Positions 45,360-57,017 of a DNA stretch of 64,000 bases are shown one piece after another. The translations under genes and the position numbers were made by a program. Below the pieces are notes generated by a model. The model saw nothing but the letters and a program-made list of their open reading frames with translations, had not been told where the DNA came from and did not search any database. The stretch's first letter is position 1, and every line of letters begins with the position of its first letter. The stretch lies in contig JADNRX010000033.1 in assembly GCA_015501595.1 (NCBI GenBank), positions 124,001-188,000 of the forward strand. The letters are read 5' to 3'. The DNA comes from Hymenopellis radicata (Eukaryota; Basidiomycota; Agaricomycetes; Agaricales; Physalacriaceae).

Positions 45360-46092
45360 TTAGGTATTATGCCACAGCAAAGTTTTAAGGTTCTTCCACT
45401 TGTCGGAATCTTTGTATAGATAAGTCATCGAGTTGAACATGCCGGGTTGGATGGTATGTCCTCGGTGATTGAACAACCACATCACGGCTCCCCAGGACAA
45501 CGCCGCGAATACCGTGAAGTACCTCGAGTCTGGAGGTAACGGTTTTACGATACCGGAGGAAGTCGATGAAGGATGTGATCCGCTTGCACGGGGGATGAAA
45601 GAAGCCACGACGCGCGACACAACGTACAGAACAATCTGCAGGACTTTGTGAGCAAAATTCACCGAAAGGCGGATAACTCGTACCTGTTCATTAACAGCAG
45701 TACGTTCTCCAAACACCAAATAACCACCCAGGAGACCGGCTATGAAGGTGTCCGCACTGCGTTCCTTCCCTCCGTTGACCTTCCGCTGAAGCAGTAATAG
45801 GGTTTTGTAGATAGTCACAAACTTGGCCAGGTTGAAGGAATGCTGCTTCGTGGCACGAAAAATACCGCGTAGACGAGTTTTCCAGCTGTATACGGGTTGA
45901 ACACAATGAAGCCGACACTGTACGAGACACTCACTCTCCTCTGCCGAATAGAATGGACATGACAAGGGCATGCGGGAATCGGACTTTTACTCCATAGACG
46001 AAGCCTGAGCGAGTGCCCTTCAAGACGGAAAGCACATCGTGATATGCTGGACTTGTAGCCAAGGTATTCAACTCGGTGAGAATGCCCTCCAT
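45360..46092 (-). CDS. peroxisomal membrane protein PXMP4/PMP24-like (Tim17 family)
   Basis: The protein begins MEGILTELNTLATSPAYHDV and has the family blocks KGTRSGFVYGVKVRFPHALV, WKTRLRGIFRATKQHSFNLA, KFVTIYKTLLLLQRKVNGGK, GLLGGYLVFGERTAVNEQI, YVVSRVVASFIPR, LSWGAVMWLFNHRGHTIQPG and MFNSMTYLYKDSDKWKNLKT. Order, spacing and the SMTYLY motif match PXMP4 (Pmp24), a Tim17/22-fold protein of the peroxisomal membrane. Its transport role is not established. Stop TAA at 45360-45362. It converges on the BTB gene, with 91 bp between stops. Confidence 0.9.
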
Positions 46093-46323
46093 GTCGACGT
46101 GGTTGTGCGGTGAAGAGGATGTCCCTGATCCAACGCGTGCATTTGAATGCTGGCGGCAATGCATGTGATTGCCTGTGATCGATACAAATCACCTCAGTAG
46201 GCGACTCGACAATCTCTCCGAGTCGGTGCGGGGAACAACAGAAGCCAATACACACATGTAAATTACTGATACAGGACATGCTAGCTAGGCTGTGGGTGTG
46301 ATTTAGATGACTTGTAATTAAAT

Positions 46324-49300
46324 TCAAAGGATGGAGGCGTTCTATATTCGAACTAGTGGCTGTCAGCAACACGATCACCCCGGTGTCATAACTGGTTCTT
46401 ACCGAGTCGCTAGTGTATGTCTTCGTCTCTTTCTCCGTGCCTAGGACAACATAACGCCGGTATTCCTCCATGATCGTGGGATGCAATTGTGAGAGACGGA
46501 CTTCTTCAGCAATTGAGTCGTGGACGACACGGATGTAATCAGAGTGGGGGATATTCGCGTATTTAGCATCGAATTCCCGAAGAGCATGTTCCAAGATGCT
46601 GCGGGGACCACCGCTTAGGACGATAGCCTGTTCGGCGAGCCAATCTTCAGATTTCGTCCTTGTCCAAGAGGGTCCAACTGTAGGCATTCGGCCAAAGGAG
46701 AATTTCCCTTCGTCGATGGCATTCACCACAAAGTCATACACAAAATCGTCGCTAAATAAAAAGTTAAATTTCATCGAAAAGATAGCAGAGGAACGTACTT
46801 GTCCAACGCAAGTAAAGCCGAGTCGTTGTCGCCGTAATATTTACGCACTAGCATACCTAGAACAGAAGGTATAACCCGTACGGCCCAAAATTGATGGCGT
46901 GCGATATCACAACAGGTATTGTACACTCCAAGAGGATCCTCCAGGAACCCCTCTGGACTGAACGTCACTATCCCACCTTCGTCATCGTTAGCGCGTCACA
47001 AACTATCGGAACAAGTAACACACCTGAGCGATAGATACGCTTCATGCTCCATGACGAAGAAGGAACATTATAATGGGTGCCATACATCACGAACATGACA
47101 TCCACCCGTTTCCATACCCTTTCGACGTACGCCGGAAGCTTATGGAGACTTTTCACCGCAGAGACATGAACAAAGACCAGATTGACGTCCTTTTTGAGCC
47201 CCACGTCCTGTCCTGGGTAGTGTTGGAGAATGTCTCTAAGCATCTTCGTCTCATGTTGCTCGCCTGACTTCGAAGGTTTGGTTGATGCCTTGTAATTCGA
47301 CCATACGCAGTAAAACCTTGGGCGTTTCGATAAGTAGGCGTGCAACCAAAGGGGAAACTTCAGTATTTCGATGGAGCGTTGCAAGGAATGATTGTGGAGA
47401 TGACTTGGTAAGAGATATCGCGAAGGAACCACTTTGGGTGGAATCCGAATGGGTACTGGGGTAGGCGCGATCCTTGAAATGACTGCAACCACCATGAGGG
47501 TGTCTGGCGGTAGTTGTGGAGGTACATGGAGGCCTGACAACAGAGGAGACGAAGGATGAAAGAAAACCAGTAGGCCTTCGATGTTATTCTCGAAAGTCGG
47601 TTCGGTGAAACGAACAGCTGCCTATGTTCAAGTCAGAAAACATGAATTCAGAAGCGTGGCCTGCTCACAAGAGAATGTTTCGCTGCATAATTGGCCAACA
47701 CAAGTATCGCATTCCTAGAGGCCTGATCTAGAGCTTTAAGGGCGGCAAACTGAGAACGATCCTTCATAAACCGCAACTGCCTGAGGATATTCGAGGTGTG
47801 ATAGAACCTCGACAACTTCAGGCTTGTCATCTTGCGAGGAAATGCCTGATCTAGTTTCATACTATCGGCATGTCCGTGCCCTGTCCCCAATATGGACAGC
47901 GCTACTCTCCCATATGACCGCTCTGAGCCACCTGATGAACAGTGCAGATCGCCCTCCCATTTGAAGAAACGACTAAAGTTGGATATAAGTAGAAATAGTA
48001 GTAATCTAGAGAAAGATAACTCACGGTATCTTGGGCAAGGGAGCCTTCTGCGTTGGTAATGGTTCTGGAGGTGGCCAAGCGTCGTCTTGAGGCATACAAT
48101 AATCATCCTCTGGGAACGAGTTCCCCATACTGAGAGATGGATTCCGTTAAAATATGATCGCCTCACCCAAGGAGGACTTACTCTCGACCGATGTCGTTTA
48201 GTAGTTGGTCTGCCTCTGCAGCTAATTCTGCCGGTGTCGGAGCTGCAGAATTAGATTCACTGTTGATTTCGGATAAGTACCATTGGCAAGTGCTCAGAGG
48301 AGGAAGGCGACTTACGTCGGTTTACGAGAGGGTAAGGGCTTGAAGGTCTGCGTGCCCTTGAAAGGAAAGGTTGGCGTTCCCTTGAAAGGAAAGGTCGGCG
48401 TGCCCTTGAAAGGCATGGTAGGCGTGGAAGCACTAAGCGGTGCAGCGCTAGTCGGCGAAGTACTCGAATCTTGGCCAATAGTCGGTCCACCCTGGCCCAA
48501 CTTCTTGAACGATACTGTCACAGGTACTGGAGTGGGCTTGAAGTCTGCAACGCTTGCTGATGAAGTAGGTTTGGAGCCTGCAAGGATCTTCTGTTTAGTC
48601 GCAAGACCAATGTAGCCTTGACTGCCGGGTATATCTAAGTATGATAGCTCCTTCACGCGTCCAGGTTGCCTATGAGGACGAATTTTCGACCCGGAAAGTT
48701 TCGCTTGGGACTCCTGAGGTATTGTCGGTGTTTTCGTTTGAGAGATCACGGGCGTTGCTGTCTGGGATGTTGCTGGTATATGTGGGAGCGCCGGTGTGGA
48801 TCGTTGAGGAATTGAAGGAGAAGATTTCATGGAAGAAGTACGAGGAGCGGCAGAATTTACTGCTGGGGAAGAGCGCGCCGATGATGTAGCGTTTGTCGTA
48901 GTGTCGAGTTTGAGTTTCGGGCGACCCGCGGGATTGCCTTGTACACGTGAAGGAGCGGAGGATGATGGCACATCGTCCGATGCGAACAATTGAGCAGCAT
49001 CGGCGGCGTCTTTACTCTTTGCATTCATGTTCTTCAAAGCGGGGTTCTTCGACGACTTTTTGGCTCCTTTCTTCTTATAAAGAGGCACCTAGGGAACGCA
49101 ACGGTAAGACTCAACGGCAACCGACATGAGAGAACGTCGTACATCGGAATCTGATGAGCTGGAAAGACTACGTTTCCGCTTTTTAAGAACACTACCACTG
49201 CGTGGCTTCTCAGTCTGCTGGCGTTTGTTACTTGTATGATCTGAGTCAAACGCTTAGCTTGCCTTGCGCTTCGCTTTTGCGGAGGAGGATGATTTGCCCT

Positions 49301-49992
49301 TCCGCTCCTGAGCGAAAGATTAAATGACATGATCCATGAAAGGGCAGAAAACTCACATATTTGCCATTGGGGAGAAGTTTCTCTTCCTCTTCTCTGGTAA
49401 GCGGCGTCTCGTCGGGCTCCTTCAGGATTGTTCGAAAAACATGCTTCTCATGCTCTGAAAGGAAGAATGATGAGAGAGATAATCAAGCGATAATTTTATA
49501 ACTGACTTATCCATTTCTCAGACGGCCTTACCGTATAGCCAGGAGGATAGTCATTCTTGTCAAAACCAACTTCGTCCCAGAAACTGGTGAGTAAACGATC
49601 GCATGTTACATATATATTCTCGTGGGGTTCCCAGCTGGAAAAGTCACCGATTCAAGGCTGCCATAGTAGGGTGAAGAGAGTGGCGTACGTATTGTCTTCT
49701 TCATCGTCATACCCGTACCACTGGTGTGATAAGACAATGAGGCATCAGCAGCTCCGATTGAGAGACTTACTTTGACCAAATATTCCTTGGAACGCGTCAA
49801 CGAACATGATGAACTGTTTGAAACACAACACGCACCCAGGCCATTCCATCATCAAGTCCTTCTATATCATCAGGCACGCGGGCCTCGAGGATGACCTCTG
49901 CAGCAGGTGAATAGGGCGAATTGAAGGGTATATAGAATACACATACCTACATGGAATTCTTCTTCCTCTGGTTCTGCTTTTTTCTTGGCCAT
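46324..49992 (-). CDS. chromodomain protein with long linker and conserved C-terminal region
   Basis: The N-terminal exons assemble a chromodomain: EEFHVEVILEARV, then WEYLVKWYGYDDEEDNTWEP and CDRLLTSFWDEVG. The cage residues (Phe, Trp, Tyr at the three usual positions) fit binding of methylated lysine, probably H3K9me. A basic NLS-like run (LKKRKRSLSSSSDS) and a Ser/Pro/Thr-rich linker with three TPTFPFKG repeats follow. The C-terminal 500 residues are ordered: IPRFFKWEGDLHCSSGGSER, SLKLSRFYHTSNILRQLRFM, GGIVTFSPEGFLEDPLGVYN and EDWLAEQAIVLSGGPRSILE. The WEGDL..GRVALS start is reminiscent of SPOC-like folds, as in fission yeast Chp1 (tentative). Splices at 48319, 48187 and 46981 keep one frame, so this is a single gene; TGA at 46324-46326. 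Confidence 0.8.
48352..48423. repeat. three tandem 24-bp repeats inside the chromodomain gene
   Basis: Units at 48352-48375, 48376-48399 and 48400-48423 share the core CCCTTGAAAGG. On the minus strand each encodes Thr-Pro-Thr-Phe/Met-Pro-Phe-Lys-Gly. Confidence 0.9.
49771..49785 (-). other. 15-nt exon of the chromodomain gene
   Basis: GAATATTTGGTCAAA lies between acceptor TTCCAAG and donor GTAAGT and encodes Glu-Tyr-Leu-Val-Lys, the chromodomain strand before the cage Trp. Leaving it out keeps the frame but removes this strand. Confidence 0.7.
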
Positions 49993-50076
49993 CGATGTTG
50001 AAAGTGGAAAACGAAGGAAACGTAAAGTTCGATTGGCTGCATTGACACGTGCTACGACTTGACCTTGTCCATCATC

Positions 50077-51464
50077 ATGTCGGCAAAAGGGAAATCCAAA
50101 CAAGAAGAGGCTCTACAGCTCCTCGATGACCTCGAATCTTTCACGCCGCTCGGAAAGCCTGCCGACGACGGTGCCCCGCCATCGAATCCCAACGAAGGCG
50201 AGGCCGAGGTTCTTGCCTTTCTCGATGAAATTACGCAGAAGAGCGCAGAGCCCACGCGCCCAACGACATCTCACCATCTAGAGCGGCCAGCGTCTCGCTC
50301 TGCTACACCTACCCTTAGAAAGAGCACAGAACGGGTTCGCCTTGGTGGCTCTGCGCTCGCTGGCTCCACAACACCGCCGGCACCTAAACCTTCCACGCCC
50401 CCTGCCGCCAAGGCAGATAATACAGAGACCGCATCTAACCAAGGCGGCTGGGGATGGGGCTCCGTGTGGAGTAGTGCTTCTGCTGCTATTCAACAAGCAA
50501 AGACGGCTGTCGACGAGCAAGTGAAACAACTACCTAACAATGAGGTCGCTCGGAAATGGGGAGAGGGTGTATACGAGTACGCAAAGACTGCACAACTCGA
50601 CAAACTAGGTATGTGTATTCTGCATCACCCAAAGACGACCCTCACGTCGCCAAGGTCAAGACTTTAAACGTGTTGGTCTTACAACGTTGACCGACATCCT
50701 GAACGTGGTTGCACCACCCATTGCTGAGCACGAAGTAATCCAAGTATGGCTAAGCCATGACATGCACGGATATGATGGCGTCGAATCACTCGTTTATCGC
50801 TCTCTTACCAGGGTGGGTTGTATTTTCCATGATTCCTATATACAGCTTATTTACATCATGCCAGATAATGGAACAAGTGGAGGGTGGCGACCTGATCGTG
50901 AATCGAGGAGAAGAGTCGCGTCCCAAAGAAGGATCAGTTGACGGACGAGAGCTAAATGCTGTTGAAGGATATGATGCTGCTGTCAAGCTTGCTCAAGCCA
51001 ATTTGGACGAGTTGATTAAGAATAAGGACGCCGTCAAGCCTATGTCTCAACCTTCGCCGCAGTCTCCCACTTCTTACTCCTATGTCTACCTTCGTGTCCA
51101 ACCGTTCCTTTCGTCGTATACCCTCCCGTCGAAATCTTCACCAGAGACTACTTCCTCATCCCCTGCGGAGCCCTCTGTTCAACAACACCTTCAATACCTT
51201 CTCTATCTTTCCGACCCATCGCACAATCTCATTCATACTACTGTGACTCAGAGTGTGCCGGGTGCATGGCTAGCCATTTGGGATGACTACGACTGGGTGG
51301 AGGATTTGGTGGCTGAAGCTCTCAGGGTTGGTATCGAAGTCATCGGGCAAGAGTATGTGGTTGCTAGAATGGGCTCGAGCCTCGGAGGGAAGAAAATAGA
51401 TTCTCCACCAGTCGAGCAGAGTGCCAGCGACAGCAATGAGAAGGCAGCAAATGACGAATCGTGA
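50077..51464 (+). CDS. MTC1: maintenance of telomere capping protein 1 (MTC1 family)
   Basis: The start MSAKGKSKQEEALQLLDDLE and the middle segment NQGGWGWGSVWSSASAAIQQ, KTAVDEQVKQ and EVARKWGEGVYEYAKTAQLD are typical of the fungal Mtc1 family. A second block follows, with GQDFKRVGLTTLTDILNVVA, PPIAEHEVIQVWLSHDMHGY, DGVESLVYRSLTRIMEQVEG and a C-terminal beta-rich region (YLLYLSDPSHNLIHTTVTQS). Yeast Mtc1 is a COPI-associated Golgi/ER protein found by genetic interaction with CDC13; the name reflects genetics, not a known telomere activity. The upstream in-frame codons are non-ATG, so the ATG at 50077 is used. The frame is intact across two introns, stop TGA at 51462-51464. Confidence 0.85.
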
Positions 51465-51549
51465 CTACTGGTTTGAAGACGACTTTGCATTGTACTATAC
51501 GTAAATTCGACGACTGATATGCAACGAATTAGCAGCACATTGTTAATAT

Positions 51550-52667
51550 TCACTTTTTAACCTCTTCTACTTTGGGCGGCGGAAGAGGTTTCAAGTCCTC
51601 TGGTCGGGGAGCCCTAGTTCCGTCACCAACTTGCTCCCAAGGCGAGAGTGATTCAAAGTTACTAAGATAATTCTGAATAAAACCGAGTTGGGTTAATTTA
51701 ATCAACGTACCGGAAGGCTTGCGTGAGTTGCAGAGGCTCGTAAACAACGCGCTTTCTTTCTTCGTCATAACGAAGCTCCGTATATCCCTGGAGTAAACCA
51801 ATCAATCGTCGAATTGAGGATCTGCTAGTCGAGTGCTTACGGTGAGAGGGAAATCCTTCCTCAATGGATGACCTTCGAAACCTATCATGTTCGTCAGATG
51901 GTTGCGCTTTGCTCTGACACTGGAACGAACGTACCATAGTCGGTGAGAATACGACGGCTAAATGGCACGTTAGTATAAATATGACGAGAACAGGAATACA
52001 ACACACAGGTCGGGGTGGTTGCTGAAGAATATCCCGTAAAGATCCCATGCTTCACGTTCATACCTAAGGGCACGTCTTAGGGAATTGAAAAGTGGTTTGA
52101 GATTTTGAATAACACACCAATCGGCGCCTCTAAAGATTTCAACTGCGCTTGGGACGTGGTCTCCCTCCGATGCGTACGTTTTGACCCTAATTCTGCCGTG
52201 ATGCTTCACGCTGAGGAGATGATAAACAACCTCGAATCGTTTCTCGCGTTCAGGATAGTCGGCTCCGCTGATGTCCATGACGCTCTTGAACTGGCATTGA
52301 GAGTGGTCTCTGAGGAAAGTGAGGACGGGCAGGATGCCAGAAGGCGCAGTGTAGAGCGTCAGTTCATCTTTGAGGACAGAGAACTGCTGGATGAATTTCG
52401 GAAGGCATTGAGTGAGATAAGAGCCGTATGTGTGGAGAGCCTCGGCCGCCTCCGCGTACTTGGCCACGGTCGGGTTGGGTGAGGTAGGCTCGGTGAACGG
52501 TGGTGTAGAGGCTATAAACAGTCAGACCCGGTGGCCGCAGGCAGCGACGGCCCACCTTTAGACGACGCTGACGACTGTATCGAGCGGCGGGCCGCGCCTG
52601 TAGGGACGGCGCGGACTGCGGTGGCTCTAAGCGCCTGGCTCGGCCGCAACGCGATTCGAGAGAGCAT
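51550..52667 (-). CDS. NADH:ubiquinone oxidoreductase 30-kDa subunit (NDUFS3)
   Basis: A core subunit of the complex I peripheral arm in mitochondria. The N-terminus MLSRIALRPSQALRATAVRA is a good presequence (Arg-rich, no acidic residues). The mature part has YLTQCLPKFIQQFSVLKDEL, VMDISGADYPEREKRFEVVY, HLLSVKHHGRIRVKTYASEG, the family signature [20 protein letters not shown] followed by [20 protein letters not shown], and ends NFESLSPWEQVGDGTRAPRP, stop TGA 51550-51552. The signature Glu-Arg-Glu and the RKDFPL segment are intact. The ATG at 52667 is chosen because frames further upstream lack an ATG. Confidence 0.95.
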
Positions 52668-52727
52668 TGGTCGAAAGGATGAGAGGCCGGATTTTGCCGG
52701 CGCTGCTTGACCACTTACCAAAACAAT
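52668..52727. promoter_or_regulatory. 60-bp divergent intergenic region, NDUFS3 / SPF27
   Basis: Only 60 bp lie between the two start codons, which point away from each other. Both 5' ends must sit here or overlap the neighbouring coding sequence. Confidence 0.55.
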
Positions 52728-53589
52728 ATGGAAACCTCAACTCGGGAAATACTCGACTCCCTGCCCTACTATGATAACGACCTCGAAAGGTACCCACTCT
52801 TAAAGCAAAAGGTCGAACGGGAATTGGCTCGTCAGGCGAAAGCACCGACTGCTCTGCACCCAAATGTTCCTCCAGAATACGAGCTGTTTTCGGTAGGTAT
52901 ACTTTGCCATCACTCATCACAAACTTACCTAGTATTCGTAGAACAATCCTATGCTCAAGGCAGAACTAGAAAGGATCGAATCACATAAACCGTTCCCATC
53001 CATTGATACACACCGATATCACCTACCAGCACCATCATTACCAGGGACAGACGAAGAGTGGCAGGCTTCACTAAAGAATGCACGCGCTCAACTTGAGCAC
53101 CAACGACTCCGGTTCGTTTCGAAATATGTTCCCATCCGTTCTACTCGCTGATTAGGTCCAGACAAACTAATCTAACACTGCTCCAAACATACGGCCCAAA
53201 CGCGTGGCGCATTCAAAACTACCTTTTGGAGTCTACAGCGCAACAGACCGAGAAGGCGTTGGAAGATCTGAAGGAGCTGACTGTGGACGTCAACAGAGAC
53301 CGCAAAAACACACAGGTATGAACTGATGAACTCGTTTCGTCATTGAATTTGCTCAAATCATTGGCAGACACGGCTTGGAAACCAATTGAATTCTCTAGAA
53401 ACGCGTTGGACGGAGCTCATTTCTAGGCGAGTCTACCACAGTTACTGTTTGGACATCACTAACGTCGCCACCTCTGTCACTTCGTTTTCTTCCAACAGTG
53501 TGCTTCAAATAGAAATGGCCAATGTGGCGTTGGATGCTGAGATTGATCGCCTGAATAAGAGAGAAGCTGAGCTAGCAGAGTTGACGTAG
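52728..53589 (+). CDS. pre-mRNA splicing factor SPF27 (BCAS2/Cwf7 family)
   Basis: A subunit of the Prp19/NineTeen complex of the activated spliceosome. It begins METSTREILDSLPYYDNDLE, followed by RYPLLKQKVERELARQAKAP and PPEYELFSNPMLKAELERIE, the BCAS2 N-terminal signature. A long helical part (EEWQASLKNARAQLEHQRLR, TLLQTYGPNAWRIQNYLLES) and a C-terminal coiled coil (LNSLETRWTELI, EMANVALDAEIDRLNKREAE) end LAELT, stop TAG 53587-53589. About 215 residues, the normal size. Introns are about 50 nt. It shares a 60-bp promoter region with NDUFS3. Confidence 0.87.
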
Positions 53590-53801
53590 AGGTTCATTGT
53601 TCTGTGTGCTACTGTACAATATCATCAACCAGGTTAAGAGATTCCAGTGCAGAAGACGCGGAGGGTTGACGTGGTGGTCATTTGAGAGAGTATAAAGAAC
53701 AAGTATTGTAACGAACATTGTGGCGTGTATACAGAGATGATGAACGTACAAATACATATTGGCCAGAAACTCTCAATTGGGGATCTGGGAGGATATACTG
53801 T

Positions 53802-54739
53802 CTAAATCTTGGCCATGCCCAGTGGCGCCACGCGCCCTGATGCAGCAATCAACCCAGGTCACATCAAATCAACAAATTTCATACCTTGATACAACAATGT
53901 TGAGGGAGCGTATCCGAAATCTTCTGATAAAGTAACCCCCTGGAGCATGATATGGTTAAGACAGCGTAACGTCGGAGCAACAAGAGTGTGTACCATTTCT
54001 CCTGTAATAACACGAACCTAAAGATCCGACATCATGCCAAGTCGAGCAAGAAGGAGAGGTCGACGTACCACAGACCAATGGTGAATGCAATGCAAAGCAG
54101 CAAACCATAGCTGAAAGAGTCGAGGTATGAGTGGATGAATCCGATTGTGGGGATGAACGCACTTCTCGGCCGAATGTTGATTCAAATCTCTGCATGTGTG
54201 GGGTAATAGCATTCAGTGTTAGGGGATGATTGAAATCCACGGTGGGCGCCTTCTCCTCCATCAAAGAAATAGTCTCAAGTATGGCGTTCTATCAACCCAT
54301 AGGGCATCGTGAGTCGCAGCAACAGAGCCAGAGGTGCATTCTGACCTTTGCAGCAGAACGACTGGATTCCATGGGGGTATTACGACTTCTAGTGTCGTAA
54401 CAGAGAATGTAAGGTGGCGGGGACGTGATAGCAGCTAGGAGCAGCTCAAAATGATCTCTCGCATGGCGGATGTGCTTGCCTGCGGAAAAAGTAAGGCCAT
54501 CGTATGCCATGAGGACAGAGAAGCGGATTCATACCGATAGTTGAACCTGGCAAGAACTTGGAACTCGTTGTTAGCTGTTCATCGGAGGTAAGAGCGTTGT
54601 CAACGACGTCGACGCCCTGCAGCAGGAGGATTTTGCAGACGGAGAGGAGCTGGAGAACGTTTTCGGGGATGTGTTCGGTGTCCGGGAGATGGTGGTCACT
54701 GGGAGACATTACGCTAGAGTCGGCAGAAGTTTGCATCAT
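53802..54739 (-). CDS. DinB-like four-helix-bundle protein
   Basis: The protein begins MMQTSADSSVMSPSDHHLPD, then ENVLQLLSVCKILLLQGVD, PGSTIGKHIRHARDHFELLL and, later, WFAALHCIHHWSVVRVITGE. The helix pattern with HIRHxxDH and the C-terminal CIHHW helix are those of DinB/YfiT-like folds, in which three His bind a metal. Eukaryotic members have no assigned function. Late exons add GVTLSEDFGYAPSTLLYQ and a short conserved-looking tail GRVAPLGMAKI, TAG 53802-53804. The middle exons are less certain. Confidence 0.74.
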
Positions 54740-55210
54740 GGTTGGGCGGATGCAGACCACCGAGACTTGACAGAGTATTTATATTATGATAACGGGAGAA
54801 TCTCGTCGGGGCTAGTCTCAAACAACGTTGATGACGCGTGGCGTAAAAACATGTTGTATTACAACAGAGCATAGCATCATGAATACAGTCATATTACCGC
54901 GGAATTAACGGAGTACACTTGGTGGAGATATGTTCCTACTACCAAATTTCGAAGAGCCCAAGAAAAATAGGCTGTTCGAACTCAAGGAGAGGTATGGTCA
55001 ATCTGTCAGAGCTTTGCCCTTCAGCAGATAAATGCGAGGGTGAGAGACTGGAAGATGCATAGACAGACCCGACCGTCGTCGTCGCTCTGATTAAAGAAAA
55101 AAAGTTCAAATTGAGCAGTGTAATATTGACGCTGACGTAACAGGCTTCCGTTTGGAGGAGTACTCGAGTCCAGTACGCCCTCTCTATTCCCGACTCTCAC
55201 CGACCTCGAA
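54740..55210. other. divergent intergenic region
   Basis: 471 bp between the DinB-like start (minus) and LSC2 start (plus). Only short chance frames. It carries the promoters of both genes. Confidence 0.5.
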
Positions 55211-56899
55211 ATGTTCACTGCCCTTTGGAAAGCGGGCCCTTTGGCTCGCGTTCGTGGTCTTTACGGTCTCTTATCTCTGACTGAATGTCTTGTTTAGGCT
55301 GCATCTGCCGGTCAGAGGCGCCTTCTTTCTATCCATGAATACCAATCTGTCAATCTGCTCAATTCGGTCCGTCTTATTTCTAGTATTCGCGATTAAATTC
55401 TCATTCCTGCAGTATGGCATTCCAACCCCCAAGAGCATAGCGGCAAAGACACCGGAAGAGGCGTATCAGGTCGCCAAGGACTTTGGTACGCTTTCACTCT
55501 TCGTTCTGCCTAATGTTAGACAACCTCTTCCACAGGGACTGATAGACTTGTGATAAAAGCTCAAGTTCTTGCGGGCGGTCGAGGAAAGGGCAAATTCGAT
55601 ACTGGCCTCCAGGGAGGTGTGCATATGGTCAACAGGTCTGCGCTCCTCGTCGCGACCTCGTCACGTCACTTATCCGCGCCTTAGTCCCGAGCAAGCAAAG
55701 GAATATGCCTCAAAGATGCTCGGCTCAAATCTTATCACGAAACAGACGGGAGCTGCTGGTCGCATCTGCAACGCTGTAGGTAGTATCTCATACGCGGAAT
55801 CACTGGCTCATTCCAGACCTGTTAGATCATGCTCGCGGAACGCCGTGATCCCGCGCACGAGTACTATGTTGCTGTCCTTAATGACCGCGTTTCCCAGGGT
55901 GTCGTTCTTGTTGCTTCCTCCCAGGGGGGTATGAACATTGAAGAGGTCGCCGCTAAGGACCCCGCGGCTATCATCACCACTCCTATTGACTACGAGACTG
56001 GCCTTACACAAGATGCTGCCTTGGGTGTTGCAAAGAAGTTGGGTTTCAAAGGCGAAGGCGCTCAACAGGAGGCTGCGGATATCTTCATGAACCTCTACAG
56101 AATCTTCAAGGATAAAGACGCCACCCAAATTGAGATTAACCCGATGGCTGAGACTACTGACGGACATGTTCTCTGGTCAGTAGTCCGCTGTGTCTGATAC
56201 CTACCATCTCACGTTATGGTCAGCATGGATGCCAAGTTCGGCTTTGACGATAACGCGGAGTTCCGTCAGGCAGATGTCTTCGCCTTGCGTGATATCACAC
56301 AGGAAGAACCATCCGAAGTCGAAGCTCAGAAACATAACCTAAACTTCATCAAGCTAGATGGCAGTATAGGATGTCTCGTCAACGGTGCTGGTCTGGCTAT
56401 GGCCACCATGGACGTCCTCGCGCTCCATGGAGGAAACCCTGCCAACTTTTTGGACGTTGGAGGGTATGTAAAGTTGTCTTGTTGGGAAAATACTCGCTCA
56501 GTTTGTTTCAGCGGAGCCACGCCTGACACCGTCAAGAAAGCTTTCGAAATCCTTCTTGCGGATCCCAAAGTCAAGAGCATATTCATCAACATCTTTGGCG
56601 GTGAGCATCCCGTTCGGCAATCATCGTGGCACTGAAATTTCTTTGAACAGGTATCATGAGATGCGATTATATTGCCGAGGGTGTCATCAAGGCTACTCAA
56701 GAACTCTCACTGACGATTCCTCTTGTGGTTCGCTTGAAGGGCACAAAGGAGGAGGAAGCTAAAGAGTGCGTCTGAAACTTCGTTCTTCGTGTCAACTCGC
56801 TCACTTTTTCACAGGATGATCAAGAAATCGGGTCTGAAAATCGTTGCCTTTGACGGATTAGATGACGCCGCTAAGCATGCTGTTGAGTTGGCACAGTAG
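55211..56899 (+). CDS. LSC2: succinyl-CoA ligase [ADP/GDP-forming] beta subunit
   Basis: TCA-cycle enzyme subunit making ATP/GTP and succinate from succinyl-CoA in the mitochondrial matrix. The N-terminus [20 protein letters not shown] is a presequence. Then come [29 protein letters not shown], the nucleotide-binding [60 protein letters not shown] with [62 protein letters not shown] and [10 protein letters not shown], stop TAG 56897-56899. The grasp domain and C-terminal flavodoxin-like domain are complete. About twelve exons. Confidence 0.95.
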
Positions 56900-57017
56900 C
56901 GATGTAGACTGCGCACACTACGGATCTTAACGAATGCCATATAGCGTGAAAAAGCAAAAGCAAAATAATAAAAATGGGAAGCCTATGTACGAGTGTACAA
57001 AATGTAAGCTACTGCAT

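Noticed and set aside
46324..49992. Two separate genes (chromodomain gene and a downstream gene)
   Set aside because: Splices using acceptor AATCAACAG after KPT and the next GTAAGT intron keep one continuous frame from the linker to the C-terminal region, and there is no good internal start.
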